A stretch of 64,000 bases of DNA, taken from assembly GCF_002104475.1 (NCBI RefSeq), contig NZ_NBOF01000003.1, positions 310,001-374,000 on the forward strand, read 5' to 3'. The translations under genes and the position numbers were made by a program. Position 1 is the first letter of the stretch, and each line of letters begins with the position of its first letter. This document shows, piece after piece, positions 1-9,756 of this stretch. The stretch comes from Cognaticolwellia mytili. GTDB taxonomy: Bacteria; Pseudomonadota; Gammaproteobacteria; Enterobacterales; Alteromonadaceae. The notes under the pieces are model-generated. The model did no database searches and was not told the origin of the DNA. It saw only the letters and a list, made by a program, of their open reading frames with translations.

Positions 1-231
1 GAAAAGAGTAAGTCAATACTTGCGACTTCATTACCTATTCATATCGTTAAAAAAGGCGATAACTTATTTTCAATTTCTAAACAATACAATATATTAATGA
101 AAAGTATTGTACGTTGGAATAAACTACGCAGTCCGTATGTTTTAATTATTGGTGATGTACTATATCTTGCTGAGCCAAAGTCAGTATCAGTACATTCAGA
201 AGAGCAAAAATTAGATGAAGCAAGAGAGTAA
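1..231 (+). CDS. LysM-domain protein, C-terminal part (possibly PilF/PilW)
   Basis: The window opens inside this reading frame, which runs 76 codons to TAA. Residues about 13-58 form a LysM peptidoglycan-binding module: it begins HIVKKGDNLFSISKQYNI and ends near LIIGDVLYLAEP. The tail is short and charged. In related gammaproteobacteria the gene before rodZ is the type IV pilus pilotin PilF/PilW, a TPR lipoprotein, so this may be the end of a PilW with a LysM tail. That identity is only an inference from gene order because the N-terminus lies outside the window. The end overlaps the rodZ start by 17 bases, which suggests translational coupling. Confidence 0.7.
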   Translation, partial: EKSKSILATSLPIHIVKKGDNLFSISKQYNILMKSIVRWNKLRSPYVLIIGDVLYLAEPKSVSVHSEEQKLDEARE

Positions 232-1258
232 CATCTTGAAAATTGAAAACGATATATCAACAGAAATCCCTGATGATATTGAAGTAGTAGGTCCTGGTCG
301 CATGCTTATTGAAGCACGTGAAACTATGGGACTTAGCCAACAGCAAGTCGCAGATAAATTAAATTTCCGTATTACTTTAGTGCAAGGTATTGAAACTGAA
401 AAGTTTGATCTGACTTTACCCGCAGCATTCAATCGCGGCTATCTAAAAAATTATGCCAAGTTAGTTAATGTTTCACAAGATGACATCTTGAATAGTTATG
501 ATCAATTAGGCGTTGCACAACGACAATGTGACGAAATGCAAAGTTTTTCAAAAGGAACGGAAAAGCAAGCTGAGCATAATATGCTAATGTGGATCACCTA
601 CTTGATTTTAATCGCCTTAATTACCGCAACAGTTGTATGGTGGTATCAAGTGCCTTCTACTCAACCAATGGCTGTGTCAGTAAATGGTATTAGTGACGCA
701 GATAATACGAGCAAGGTGATTAACGTCAATGATGTTAGTGCGAACAATAGCGAAACACAAGAAAGAGAAATTAGTGCTGATGATATCGCAATTAACCAAA
801 TAACGAATAAGTTGCCGCCAGTAGCTGATGAGAAAGTTGCTGAATTAGATACAAAAGCTTTAATAACAACATTGGATACCTCTATTAGCGGTGAAGTAAC
901 GGCGGATGAAAATAATGATGAAGGCATTAATAGTAATATTACTGTGCTTACATCATTAGTAAACAGCTCGAATACTCAAGAAAATATTGGTGAATCAGAC
1001 GTGACGGCTGTACTTGCAAAGCTTATTTTTACTTTTTCAGGTGATTGCTGGGTGAATATTTATGATGCAACTGGCGAGCGAGTTGCTTGGGGTGTCAAAA
1101 AGTCAGGTTATGTTATGCGATTTTCAGGGCTAGCACCTTTTAATGTTACCCTCGGTAGGCCTGAATTAGTACAAATTGAATACAATGATGTCGCGGTTGA
1201 TATGGCTGGCTTTAATGTTGGCAATATAGCGAAGTTTTCACTGCCGCTAAAACCGTAG
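215..1258 (+). CDS. rodZ: Cytoskeletal/cell-shape protein RodZ
   Basis: RodZ links the MreB cytoskeleton to the elongation machinery at the inner membrane. The 347-residue protein has the usual three parts. A cytoplasmic helix-turn-helix (about 28-95) starts GRMLIEARETMGLSQQQVA. A single membrane segment lies near residues 123-143. After an acidic Ser/Thr/Asn-rich linker (about 150-260) comes a beta-rich periplasmic DUF4115 domain (about 268-345) containing GDCWVNIYDATGERVAWG. The ATG lies inside the upstream gene (17-base overlap), and this start keeps the normal N-terminal extension before the HTH. Position before ispG is the standard order. The linker is low-complexity, as usual for the family. 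Confidence 0.93.
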   Translation: MKQESNILKIENDISTEIPDDIEVVGPGRMLIEARETMGLSQQQVADKLNFRITLVQGIETEKFDLTLPAAFNRGYLKNYAKLVNVSQDDILNSYDQLGVAQRQCDEMQSFSKGTEKQAEHNMLMWITYLILIALITATVVWWYQVPSTQPMAVSVNGISDADNTSKVINVNDVSANNSETQEREISADDIAINQITNKLPPVADEKVAELDTKALITTLDTSISGEVTADENNDEGINSNITVLTSLVNSSNTQENIGESDVTAVLAKLIFTFSGDCWVNIYDATGERVAWGVKKSGYVMRFSGLAPFNVTLGRPELVQIEYNDVAVDMAGFNVGNIAKFSLPLKP

Positions 1259-1315
1259 TACTTCACATAGAGCCTTATTAATATCATTTTATAACTGTAA
1301 GATTATTGAAATATT

Positions 1316-2434
1316 ATGTTTAAAGAATCTCCAATTATTCGTCGAAAATCTCGCCAAATCATGGTCGGTAATGTTCCTGTTGGTGGTGATGCCCCGATTA
1401 CAGTGCAATCAATGACCAACACACTAACGACTGATGTGGTAGCAACCGTGGCGCAAATTAAAGCGCTTGAAGCTGTTGGTGCCGATATTGTTCGTGTTAG
1501 TGTGCCGACAATGGATGCCGCTGAGGCGTTTCGTGAAATAAAACGCCAAACAAATATTCCCTTGGTTGCTGATATTCACTTTGATTATCGTATTGCGCTA
1601 AAAGTAGCGGAATATGGCGTCGACTGTTTACGCATCAATCCTGGTAATATCGGCCGTGAGGACCGTGTTCGCTCAGTGGTGGAGTGCGCTCGTGACAATA
1701 ATATTCCGATTCGTATTGGTGTTAACGGCGGTTCATTAGAAAAAGATATTCAAGAAAAGTACACTGAGCCGACACCTGAAGCGTTACTAGAATCAGCGAT
1801 GCGTCATGTTGATATTCTTGATCGCCTTAACTTTCATGAATTTAAGGTCAGTGTTAAAGCCTCTGATGTGTTTTTAGCTGTTGGCGCATATCGATTACTC
1901 GCCAAGCAAATAGATAATCCATTGCACTTAGGTATTACTGAAGCGGGTGGTTTACGCTCGGGCTCAGTAAAATCTTCTGTTGGACTTGGTTTATTATTAT
2001 CTGAAGGTATTGGCGATACTTTACGTGTATCACTAGCCGCAGACCCTGTTGAAGAAATTAAAGTTGGTTTTGATATTTTAAAATCATTGAAACTACGTAG
2101 CCGCGGTATTAATTTAATTGCCTGTCCAAGCTGTTCACGCCAAGAGTTTGATGTGATCTCTACTATCAATGCATTAGAAGAGCGCATAGAAGATATTTTA
2201 ACACCAATGGATGTTTCTATTATCGGCTGTATTGTTAACGGCCCAGGTGAAGCAATAGTGTCCGACTTAGGCTTAACAGGTAGCAGTAAAAAAAGTGGTT
2301 ATTATCTGGATGGCATTCGTCAAAAAGAGCGTTTTGATAACAACAATCTTGTTGATCAACTTGAGCAACGCATTCGTGCAAAAGCCAAATTATTAGATGC
2401 CAGTAATAAGATAGATGTAAAAGAAGTCGAATAA
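1316..2434 (+). CDS. ispG: 4-hydroxy-3-methylbut-2-enyl-diphosphate synthase (IspG/GcpE)
   Basis: Cytoplasmic Fe-S enzyme of the MEP isoprenoid pathway; it converts MEcPP to HMBPP. The 372-residue length matches the bacterial two-domain form: a TIM barrel followed by a C-terminal Fe4S4 domain. The cluster ligands are visible in [11 protein letters not shown] and [12 protein letters not shown], which hold the two CxxC cysteines, the third cysteine and the conserved glutamate. The N-terminal [19 protein letters not shown] and the barrel motif [14 protein letters not shown] are typical. It follows rodZ by 57 bases and probably shares its transcript. Confidence 0.97.
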   Translation: MFKESPIIRRKSRQIMVGNVPVGGDAPITVQSMTNTLTTDVVATVAQIKALEAVGADIVRVSVPTMDAAEAFREIKRQTNIPLVADIHFDYRIALKVAEYGVDCLRINPGNIGREDRVRSVVECARDNNIPIRIGVNGGSLEKDIQEKYTEPTPEALLESAMRHVDILDRLNFHEFKVSVKASDVFLAVGAYRLLAKQIDNPLHLGITEAGGLRSGSVKSSVGLGLLLSEGIGDTLRVSLAADPVEEIKVGFDILKSLKLRSRGINLIACPSCSRQEFDVISTINALEERIEDILTPMDVSIIGCIVNGPGEAIVSDLGLTGSSKKSGYYLDGIRQKERFDNNNLVDQLEQRIRAKAKLLDASNKIDVKEVE

Positions 2435-2466
2435 TAGTCGATAAAAATTTCACCGTTGCACTGTTA

Positions 2467-2495
2467 TTTACGTTTGATAGCAAACTGCCTATAAT
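2467..2495 (+). promoter_or_regulatory. Predicted sigma-70 promoter for hisS
   Basis: A perfect -10 hexamer TATAAT (2490-2495) lies exactly 17 bases after TTTACG (2467-2472), which matches the -35 consensus at 4 of 6 positions. Transcription would begin near 2502, about 80 bases before hisS. It sits in the 148-base gap after ispG, so hisS and the genes after it can be transcribed separately from rodZ-ispG. Confidence 0.65.
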
Positions 2496-2582
2496 GCGCG
2501 CGATGATAATAAAAATAAGTAAATTATTCTTTGCACGAGCAAATGAATAAATAATTGAACTGATAACGCGGGAAAAAAATAC

Positions 2583-3857
2583 GTGAGTAAAGCAATTCAA
2601 GCAATTAGAGGTATGAACGACTGTTTGCCTTCTGACACCGGTATTTGGCAAATGGTAGAAACTGTACTGCGCCGAGTAGCTAGTAATTATGGTTTTGCTG
2701 AAATACGTATGCCGATTGTAGAGTCTACAGCCTTATTTAAGCGTTCCATTGGTGAAGTAACTGATATCGTTGAAAAGGAAATGTACACCTTTGATGACCG
2801 AAATGGTGATAGTTTAACCTTACGTCCAGAAGGGACGGCAAGTTGTGTTCGTGCGGGTAATCAACATGGTTTACTATATAACCAAGAGCAACGCTTGTGG
2901 TATATGGGACCGATGTTTCGTCATGAGCGTCCACAAAAAGGACGCTATCGTCAGTTCCACCAATTTGGCTTAGAAGCCTTTGGTATTGCAACGCCAGACA
3001 TCGACGCAGAAATAATTTTGCTAACTTCTCGACTTTGGCGGGAACTTGGCATCAATGAGTTTGTCACACTAGAACTGAATTCGTTAGGTTCTAACGAAGA
3101 GCGTGCACAATATCGCGATGCTTTAGTCGCATTTTTAACTGAGAAAGAAGAATTCTTAGACGAAGATAGTAAACGTCGTATGCTAACTAACCCTTTAAGA
3201 GTGTTAGATAGCAAAAATCCTGACGTGCAAGCCGCGTTAATGGGAGCTCCTAAATTAGCAGATTACTTTGGTGAAGAGTCGAGTGCTCACTTTGCTTCAG
3301 TATGCAAACGCTTGGATGCGGCTGGTGTTAGCTACATCATTAATGATCGTTTAGTACGTGGTTTAGATTATTATAATCGCACCGTCTTTGAATGGGTAAC
3401 GAAAAGCTTAGGCGCACAGGGCACTATTTGTGCAGGTGGGCGTTATGATGGCTTAGTTGAACAATTAGGTGGTAAATCAACACCGGGTTTTGGCTTTGCC
3501 TTAGGTATTGAACGTTTAGTATTAATGCTAACAAGTTTAGAAAAAGTGAATAATGTTAGAGCACAGGTTGATGCTTACGTTATTATGCTTGGTGATGATG
3601 TTGAAATTACCGCGAACGGTTTAGCCGAACAGTGGCGCGATAAAGTCACCGATATTCGACTCCAGTGCCATTGTGGTGGTGGAAATATGAAAAAACAAAT
3701 GAAGCGCGCAGATAAATCAGGAGCCCAAATAGCATTGATTCTCGGGGAAGATGAAATTGCTCAAAATACGGTAACTGTTAAATATTTACGTGGACAACAA
3801 GAACAACAAAGTTTGCCACTTGATCAAGTGCCAGACCTTCTAACAAATTTACTTTAA
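2583..3857 (+). CDS. hisS: Histidyl-tRNA synthetase
   Basis: Class II aminoacyl-tRNA synthetase that charges tRNA-His in the cytoplasm. It has 424 residues, the normal bacterial length. The order is a class II catalytic core (about 1-325) and a C-terminal anticodon-binding domain (about 330-424). Motif 2 is the [19 protein letters not shown] region. The histidine-binding signatures are [15 protein letters not shown] and [17 protein letters not shown]. Motif 3 is [15 protein letters not shown]. Translation starts at GTG, giving [13 protein letters not shown] as in relatives. It is followed 9 bases later by yfgM. Confidence 0.97.
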   Translation: MSKAIQAIRGMNDCLPSDTGIWQMVETVLRRVASNYGFAEIRMPIVESTALFKRSIGEVTDIVEKEMYTFDDRNGDSLTLRPEGTASCVRAGNQHGLLYNQEQRLWYMGPMFRHERPQKGRYRQFHQFGLEAFGIATPDIDAEIILLTSRLWRELGINEFVTLELNSLGSNEERAQYRDALVAFLTEKEEFLDEDSKRRMLTNPLRVLDSKNPDVQAALMGAPKLADYFGEESSAHFASVCKRLDAAGVSYIINDRLVRGLDYYNRTVFEWVTKSLGAQGTICAGGRYDGLVEQLGGKSTPGFGFALGIERLVLMLTSLEKVNNVRAQVDAYVIMLGDDVEITANGLAEQWRDKVTDIRLQCHCGGGNMKKQMKRADKSGAQIALILGEDEIAQNTVTVKYLRGQQEQQSLPLDQVPDLLTNLL

Positions 3858-3866
3858 GGGTTAGTT

Positions 3867-4505
3867 TTGGATATACATCAAACAGAAGAACAACAAGTAG
3901 AAGCTATCAAAGGTTTTTGGAAAGACAATGGTAATGCTATAATTGCTGGTTTAGCGATAGGCTTTGCTGGCTTTATTGGTCTTAATTATTACAACGACCA
4001 TAAGCTGCAATTAGAAGTTAATACCTCTGAAGCATACCAAGTTATGCTTGATGCTGCGGCTAAAGATAACGCATCACTTGAGGCTTCGGGTAAAGCCTTT
4101 ATTACTGAAAATAATGATTCTAGCTACACTATGCTAACCGCAATTGCGTTAGCAAAAGAAGCGGCAGAAAAGCAAAATTGGGCACAAGCAGAAACATATT
4201 TAGCGATGGCTATTGATAAATCGGTTGATGACAGCATTAAAGCTATCGCAACAGTACGTTTGGCACGAGTGCAATTACAGCTAGAAAAATATGATGAAGC
4301 GCTAGCAACATTATCGGTAACATTACCAACAGCATTTTCTGCTGGTGTAGAAGAAGTTAAAGGCGACATCTATTTCAAACAAGGTAAAACTGAATTGGCG
4401 AGAAATGCATATCAAGTAGCAATTGATGGTGCAGGCGAAGGTACAAACCCAGCATTACAAATGAAGTTTGATGACTTAGCGCAAGTAGTTAACCTTAGCA
4501 AATAG
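3867..4505 (+). CDS. yfgM: YfgM-type membrane-anchored TPR protein (SecYEG/periplasmic chaperone-linked)
   Basis: The 212-residue protein has a short cytoplasmic N-terminus rich in Glu/Gln, one membrane helix (about residues 24-42, AIIAGLAIGFAGFIGLNYY) and a periplasmic helical TPR-like domain. This is the DUF2133/YfgM architecture. E. coli YfgM associates with PpiD and the Sec translocon and affects periplasmic protein traffic. Start is TTG with weak spacing to a GGGTTAG sequence. It lies between hisS and bamB, the conserved order, with 5 bases before bamB. Confidence 0.9.
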   Translation: MDIHQTEEQQVEAIKGFWKDNGNAIIAGLAIGFAGFIGLNYYNDHKLQLEVNTSEAYQVMLDAAAKDNASLEASGKAFITENNDSSYTMLTAIALAKEAAEKQNWAQAETYLAMAIDKSVDDSIKAIATVRLARVQLQLEKYDEALATLSVTLPTAFSAGVEEVKGDIYFKQGKTELARNAYQVAIDGAGEGTNPALQMKFDDLAQVVNLSK

Positions 4506-4510
4506 AGAGT

Positions 4511-5725
4511 ATGAGTATGTTTAATCGTATACGCTTTAATAAAAAACTAATTGCTATCTGTGCATTATCAGTCGGTATTTCTGCCTGTTCATCAACAGAT
4601 GATGAAAATGAAGAGCTTAAAATTGCTGAACTTGTTGAAATTACGGAACGCTTTGAGCCTGTTGTTAAATGGGATGTTAGTGTTGGTGATGGTGTTGGCA
4701 GTTACTTTTCTCGTATTAAACCAATAGTAGCTTACGGCAAAGTTTTTAGTGCAAGCCGTGAGGGTGATGCTTATGCTTTTGATGAAAGTTCGGGCGATCG
4801 TATTTGGAATGCTGATTTAAGTGACCTTGAGAGCGAACGCGGCTTTTTTGATGATAAGCGCTCAGCACTGCTTAGTGGTGGTCCAGTAGCCGGTATTAAT
4901 AAAGTTTTCTTCGGTAGTGAAAATGGCGAAGTTATCGCACTTGAGGCTGAAAATGGCGCACTGTCGTGGCAAGGAAATGTCAAAGGTGAAGTGATTGCTG
5001 CACCAGCACTCGACTCTGGCAAGTTAGTTGTCAATACCGCTTCAGGTGTTATGAAAGCATTTAATGCTTCAAATGGTGAAGATGAATGGCAAATTGAACA
5101 AGATGTACCTGCATTAACTTTGCGCGGTATTAGTACGCCAGTTATTTCAGCTGGTGGTGTTATCGTTGGTGAAGCGGATGGTTCGTTATCGGTTTACTTG
5201 CTTGAACAAGGCCGCCAGGGCTGGACCGTTGATATTGGTGAGGCAACAGGCTCAACAGAATTAGAACGCGTTATTGATGTTGATTCAACGCCGTTAGTTT
5301 ACGGTGATAATATTTACACTGTATCTTCTCGTGGTAATTTAAGTGCGGTTGAACTTCGTTCAGGTCGTCTGCTGTGGCAACGTCAATATTCATCTTTTCG
5401 CGAAATAGCGATTAATGGTAATAGTATATTTTTAACCGATGTTAAAGGTCATGTTTATGCTGTTGATCGTAATAATGGTTTAGAGCTATGGAGTCAATTG
5501 TCGCTGACCAACCGTGGCGTTACGGGTCCAGCTGTGCTTGGTGATTATGTTGTCGTTGGTGATTTTGAAGGTTATCTACATTGGTTAGATCAAGATACTG
5601 GCGAAATGGTTGCTCGTCATCATGTTGATGGTAGTGGTATTTATGCTACGCCAACAGTAGAGAGTGATGTGCTGTATAGCCAATCACGTAATGGTGATTT
5701 AGAAGCGATTACTATTCCAGAATAG
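4511..5725 (+). CDS. bamB: Outer-membrane protein assembly factor BamB
   Basis: Lipoprotein subunit of the BAM complex that inserts beta-barrel proteins in the outer membrane. The N-terminus is a lipoprotein signal ending at the lipobox ISAC, with Cys near residue 26. The mature part is an eight-bladed PQQ-type propeller with repeated blade motifs such as GDAYAFDESSGDRIWNADL, GEVIALEAENGALSWQGNV and GHVYAVDRNNGLELW. The length of 404 residues fits. Two ATGs are close together (4511 and 4517); either gives the same signal peptide. It ends the hisS-yfgM-bamB series and is followed by a strong hairpin. Confidence 0.95.
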   Translation: MSMFNRIRFNKKLIAICALSVGISACSSTDDENEELKIAELVEITERFEPVVKWDVSVGDGVGSYFSRIKPIVAYGKVFSASREGDAYAFDESSGDRIWNADLSDLESERGFFDDKRSALLSGGPVAGINKVFFGSENGEVIALEAENGALSWQGNVKGEVIAAPALDSGKLVVNTASGVMKAFNASNGEDEWQIEQDVPALTLRGISTPVISAGGVIVGEADGSLSVYLLEQGRQGWTVDIGEATGSTELERVIDVDSTPLVYGDNIYTVSSRGNLSAVELRSGRLLWQRQYSSFREIAINGNSIFLTDVKGHVYAVDRNNGLELWSQLSLTNRGVTGPAVLGDYVVVGDFEGYLHWLDQDTGEMVARHHVDGSGIYATPTVESDVLYSQSRNGDLEAITIPE

Positions 5726-5780
5726 AATTCGAGTTATCTCTGAGTTAATTGTATAACTTAAGGGATCGACTAAAATTATA

Positions 5781-5813
5781 AACGGCTCCAATGCAAATGG
5801 CATTGGAGCCGTT
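5781..5813 (+). terminator. Strong hairpin between bamB and der
   Basis: A perfect 14-bp stem, AACGGCTCCAATGC (5781-5794) with GCATTGGAGCCGTT (5800-5813), and a 5-base loop. The following sequence TGTTTATTAAT is only moderately U-rich, so it may be a weak intrinsic terminator or a transcript-end stabiliser. A second smaller hairpin, AACCAAGA/TCTTGGTT (5826-5833 and 5842-5849), sits just before the der start. Confidence 0.6.
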
Positions 5814-5869
5814 GTTTATTAATAAAACCAAGAATATAACGTCTTGGTTGATATGAAAATGAGGTGAAC

Positions 5870-7339
5870 ATGCTTCCTGTAGTAGCACTTGTCGGTCGTC
5901 CTAATGTCGGCAAATCAACACTGTTTAATCGATTAACGCGTAGTAGGGATGCGCTGGTAGCTGATTACCCAGGTTTAACCCGAGACCGTCAATATGGTAA
6001 AGCAGAAGTTGAAGAGCACCCGTTTATTGTTATTGATACTGGTGGTATTGAAGGTGATGAAAAAGGTATCGATGCATTAATGGCAGAGCAATCGTTAATT
6101 GCTATTGATGAGTCGGATGCTGTGCTATTTATGGTTGATGCTCGCGCTGGTTTGACTTCCGCGGATCAAGGCATTGCGGCTCATTTGCGAAAACAAGATA
6201 AAAAAGTATTTTTGGTTGCTAACAAAGTTGACGGAATTGATGCTGATTCAGCTGTTGCTGACTTTTATTCGCTTGGGTTAGGCGATGCTGTACATCAAAT
6301 AGCAGCTGCGCATGGCCGTGGTGTTACACAACTATTAACCTTAGCACTTACCCCTCATATTGAAGAGCTTGGTAAGCCTAAAACAGAAGAAAATGAAGAG
6401 TTTGACGGTGACTATGAAGTTGATAGGGACTTGTCAGATGAGGAGAGTATTGCTCAAGCACCTGAAGAAACCGATACTATTAAACTTGCCATTATTGGTA
6501 AGCCTAATGTTGGTAAATCAACCTTAACTAATCGCATATTAGGTGAAGACCGTGTCGTGGTTTACGATATGCCTGGCACGACACGTGATAGTGTTTACAT
6601 TCCAATGGAACACAACGGTAGACCCTATACGCTTATTGATACTGCCGGTATTCGCCGTCGTAAAAATGTCACTGATATAGTTGAAAAGTATTCAGTTATC
6701 AAAACATTACGAGCAATTGAAGATGCTAACGTATGTTTATTGATTATTGATGCGCAAGAAGGTATTAGCGACCAAGATTTAAGTCTACTAGGTTTTATTT
6801 TAGAAGCGGGTCGCTCTTTAGTACTTGCGGTGAATAAATGGGATGGTTTAGATGATCATATTAAAGATCGTATTAAATCTGAACTTGATCGCCGCTTAGG
6901 TTTTATTGACTTTGCACGTGTTCATTTCATTTCAGCATTACACGGCACTGGTGTTGGTCATTTATATGAGTCAGTTGAGGAAGCTTTTGTTTCTGCGACT
7001 AAGCGTATTTCAACGTCTATGGTAACTAAGATACTTGATATGGCAGTGTTCGATCATCAGCCTCCAATGCATCAGGGTCGTCGTATTAAGCTAAAGTATG
7101 CGCATGCGGGTGGCTATAACCCACCAATTATCGTTATTCATGGTAATTTGGCGAAAAACTTACCAATATCTTATAAACGTTATTTGATGAACTACTATCG
7201 TAAATCATTAAAAATCATGGGCACACCAATTAGAATTGAATTTAGAGAAACTTCTAACCCATTTGCCGGCAAGAAGAAGCTAAACTATACCGAGCAAAAG
7301 AAATTAGCTCGAGCTACACAAGGTTATAAGAAGGATTAG
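5870..7339 (+). CDS. der: Ribosome-assembly GTPase Der (EngA)
   Basis: Der has two tandem GTPase domains and a KH-like C-terminal domain and works in 50S subunit maturation. The first G domain begins [19 protein letters not shown] with the G4 element NKVD. The second begins [19 protein letters not shown] (about residue 205) with NKWD. An acidic linker (about 172-200) joins them. The KH-like domain starts near residue 385. I chose the ATG at 5870 over the in-frame GTG at 5864 because GAGG at 5861-5864 is then a correctly spaced ribosome site and the protein begins MLPVVALVG like its relatives. Confidence 0.96.
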   Translation: MLPVVALVGRPNVGKSTLFNRLTRSRDALVADYPGLTRDRQYGKAEVEEHPFIVIDTGGIEGDEKGIDALMAEQSLIAIDESDAVLFMVDARAGLTSADQGIAAHLRKQDKKVFLVANKVDGIDADSAVADFYSLGLGDAVHQIAAAHGRGVTQLLTLALTPHIEELGKPKTEENEEFDGDYEVDRDLSDEESIAQAPEETDTIKLAIIGKPNVGKSTLTNRILGEDRVVVYDMPGTTRDSVYIPMEHNGRPYTLIDTAGIRRRKNVTDIVEKYSVIKTLRAIEDANVCLLIIDAQEGISDQDLSLLGFILEAGRSLVLAVNKWDGLDDHIKDRIKSELDRRLGFIDFARVHFISALHGTGVGHLYESVEEAFVSATKRISTSMVTKILDMAVFDHQPPMHQGRRIKLKYAHAGGYNPPIIVIHGNLAKNLPISYKRYLMNYYRKSLKIMGTPIRIEFRETSNPFAGKKKLNYTEQKKLARATQGYKKD

Positions 7340-7361
7340 TAAATTACTTGTGCTTATTAAG

Positions 7362-7389
7362 AAAAGTCGATATATCTATCGACTTTTTT
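7362..7389 (+). terminator. Intrinsic terminator after der
   Basis: An 11-bp perfect stem, AAAAGTCGATA (7362-7372) and TATCGACTTTT (7377-7387), with a TATC loop and a T run that continues to 7389. It lies 23 bases after the der stop codon. Confidence 0.85.
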
Positions 7390-7523
7390 ATGCTCATAAT
7401 ATGCTGGTAGTCATTCATTTGATAGCATCAAGCATATTGCATTTACCTTCTGTTTTCGCTACTGTAAAACGCAAGTTAAATGAGTAGTGAAGTCATTTTT
7501 TATTAAGAGTTTCCAAAGATTCT

Positions 7524-8207
7524 ATGCCAGAAAAAGCAATTAAAATGGATATGGTAGGGCGACTAAGTCGCAATTTAGCTTTACTACACCCTGGAGCTAC
7601 TGTGACATTAGACATGTCGACTCCTGCCGGGCAAAGGGGAAAGTTTCGCTCTACCTTTATTGGCTACTCGCCAAAAAACTACGTTTTAGTACAATACCCT
7701 GATAGCACTAAATTAGGTAATTTTTCTCAGTATATTACGCAAGGTATGAGCGTAACCGTTCGTGGGCTAATTGAAGGACATGAAGGCGCTGTCGTTGCCT
7801 TTGTTTCCGATGTTAAACAAACTATTCAAATACCTTCACGCATTATTGTTTTAGACTTTCCACGAAACGTTAGTTTACAAAATTTGCGGTCATCAATACG
7901 TATTGAAACCTACATTACTGCCAAAGCTAAAGTAAGAGATGAATATTGGTCTTCTGTTATTTCAGATATTTCAGTGACAGGTTGTCAGCTTATGATTAAC
8001 AACGGTGAAGAACTATCATTGGCAGAAGGTAAATCGTTGGAAATTATTATTGAAGGTTTTCAAGGCTTAAGGAATATTAAGCTTGATGCTGAAGTCTGTA
8101 ATAATAAACTACATGCTGATGGTGTATCGTTGGGGGTTAAGTTTAGCGACTCAAGTAAAATTGAAGTCACCAAATTACTGCAACAAGCGGTTATTTCAAT
8201 GAACTAA
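7524..8207 (+). CDS. PilZ-domain protein, YcgR-like (probable c-di-GMP effector)
   Basis: The 227-residue cytoplasmic protein has an N-terminal beta-rich YcgR-N-like domain (about 8-110) and a C-terminal PilZ domain (about 112-225). The c-di-GMP binding signature is present: an RxxxR motif in LRSSIRIET and the DxSxxG element in SDISVTGCQLMI. Such proteins usually act as flagellar brakes or other motility/adhesion effectors. It stands alone between der and convergent xseA, so the target cannot be read from its context. A clear ribosome site before the ATG at 7524 is not obvious; internal ATGs at 7545 and 7551 are alternatives. Confidence 0.85.
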   Translation: MPEKAIKMDMVGRLSRNLALLHPGATVTLDMSTPAGQRGKFRSTFIGYSPKNYVLVQYPDSTKLGNFSQYITQGMSVTVRGLIEGHEGAVVAFVSDVKQTIQIPSRIIVLDFPRNVSLQNLRSSIRIETYITAKAKVRDEYWSSVISDISVTGCQLMINNGEELSLAEGKSLEIIIEGFQGLRNIKLDAEVCNNKLHADGVSLGVKFSDSSKIEVTKLLQQAVISMN

Positions 8208-8230
8208 CGCGAACCATTAATATCAAATAT

Positions 8231-9568
8231 TTACTTATTTTTAGTTGAGCTGACTTCTGCGTATATAAAACCATCACTGACTTCAATACTTATATTCTCT
8301 TGAGGCTTCACACTGGTAATGCTTTTAATTATCCGACCTTTTTTTCCTCTTACTGCACTGTAACCGCGAGCAATTGTGGCTAATGGGCTGATTAAGTTCA
8401 GTTGCTCACACTGTGAAGCAAAGTCTTCAGCTTTGTTTTTTATTATACGTTGCTGCGCATTGATTAGCCGCTGCGTTAGTTGCTCAGCCTGCTTTTTCTC
8501 ATGGCATACTCTGTTTGCTGGTGACAGACTAAATAATACTTGTTGCAAAAATTGTGGCTTTTGCTTTAAACGGATAAATTCTCGCCCGATAATATTTTGT
8601 AAACGAAAACTAAGCTCATCCGATCTTTGCTGCTTTTTTTGTAGTTGTTGCTCAGGATGAACTTGTTTTAAACGATGATTAACTGCCAGTAAACGTTGAG
8701 TGGATGATTCAGTTGTTTGCTTAAGCGCGATGTGTGCTCGTGTGCGCAATGTTTGGTTTTTTTCGTGCAGCTCTTGAACATCTGTTGATACTAGCTCTGC
8801 TGCTGCTGATGGCGTTGGCGCTCTTAAATCCGCGACATAATCAGAAAGTGAAGTGTCAACTTCATGGCCAACCGCACTGATGGTGGGAATGTTTGATTGA
8901 AAAATAGCTCGAGCAACAATTTCTTCGTTAAAAGTCCATAAATCTTCTAATGAACCGCCGCCACGGCCAATCAATAATACATCAACCTCATCGCGGTCAT
9001 TGGCTATTCGTATTGCCTGAGCAATATCAAATTTGGCTTGCTCTCCTTGAACCAGTGCAGGGTAAATTATTACCTTTAGTAAGGGGTTACGACGTTTCAG
9101 CACTGTCAAAATATCTTTAACAGCTGCGCCAGTAGGCGAGGTGATAACACCAATAGTTTTAACCGCTTTTGGTATGGCTTGTTTGTAGCGTGCATCGAAT
9201 AAGCCTTCAAGGTTTAGCTTATTTTTTAATTGTTGATATTGCTGTCTTAGCATACCTTCGCCAGCAAGCTCCATTTGTTCAATAATGAGTTGGAAGTCAC
9301 CTCGGGGTTCATACAAGGACACTTTTGCACGCACTAATACTTGTTGACCATTTCCTGGCTTGATCCTAACCCGGCGATTATTGCCTTTGAACATAGCGCA
9401 ACGAACTTGCGATTTCTGGTCTTTTAGTGATAAATACCAGTGTCCGGAGCTAGCAGCAATAAAATTCGATATTTCGCCACATAACCAGACAGTATTTAAC
9501 TCACTTTCTAGAATAAAACGTACTTTTTTTGTCAGTTCACTTACTTGTAGGATATGCTGTTGAGCCAT
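8231..9568 (-). CDS. xseA: Exodeoxyribonuclease VII large subunit
   Basis: Catalytic subunit of the single-strand-specific exonuclease VII. The 445-residue length is normal. An N-terminal OB-fold (about 1-100, with the VWLCGEISNF and SGHWYLSLKD motifs) precedes the nuclease domain. That domain has GVITSPTGAAVKDILTVLKR, the GRGGGSLEDLWTFNEE core and ISAVGHEVD. A long coiled-coil follows (about 270-390). It is divergent from guaB, which is the usual neighbour arrangement, and convergent with the PilZ gene 23 bases away. Confidence 0.96.
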   Translation of the reverse strand: MAQQHILQVSELTKKVRFILESELNTVWLCGEISNFIAASSGHWYLSLKDQKSQVRCAMFKGNNRRVRIKPGNGQQVLVRAKVSLYEPRGDFQLIIEQMELAGEGMLRQQYQQLKNKLNLEGLFDARYKQAIPKAVKTIGVITSPTGAAVKDILTVLKRRNPLLKVIIYPALVQGEQAKFDIAQAIRIANDRDEVDVLLIGRGGGSLEDLWTFNEEIVARAIFQSNIPTISAVGHEVDTSLSDYVADLRAPTPSAAAELVSTDVQELHEKNQTLRTRAHIALKQTTESSTQRLLAVNHRLKQVHPEQQLQKKQQRSDELSFRLQNIIGREFIRLKQKPQFLQQVLFSLSPANRVCHEKKQAEQLTQRLINAQQRIIKNKAEDFASQCEQLNLISPLATIARGYSAVRGKKGRIIKSITSVKPQENISIEVSDGFIYAEVSSTKNK

Positions 9569-9678
9569 AAATATTTTACTTTTTACTTGTTCAGGCGTGA
9601 TAACTGTGTAATTGCTAAGTATTATATATTTGTTTTGACAATCTTCGCAGATTATTTTTGTTTTATTGCAATTTTAAG

Positions 9679-9707
9679 TTTACCTTAGCAATGAAAACGG
9701 TTAAAAT
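9679..9707 (+). promoter_or_regulatory. Predicted guaB promoter
   Basis: TTTACC (9679-9684) and TAAAAT (9702-9707) are separated by 17 bases, giving a start near 9714 and a leader of about 43 bases before the guaB ATG. A TTGACA at 9635-9640 is also present but has no good -10 at the right distance. Confidence 0.4.
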
Positions 9708-9756
9708 TCTGCCGCAATATTTCCTCCCTAACCACTCATTTTAGAGAGATGTTGCG

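Noticed and set aside
2235..2651. 138-codon minus-strand frame across the ispG-hisS gap
   Set aside because: It covers the end of ispG, the hisS promoter and the hisS start on the opposite strand, and has no domain.
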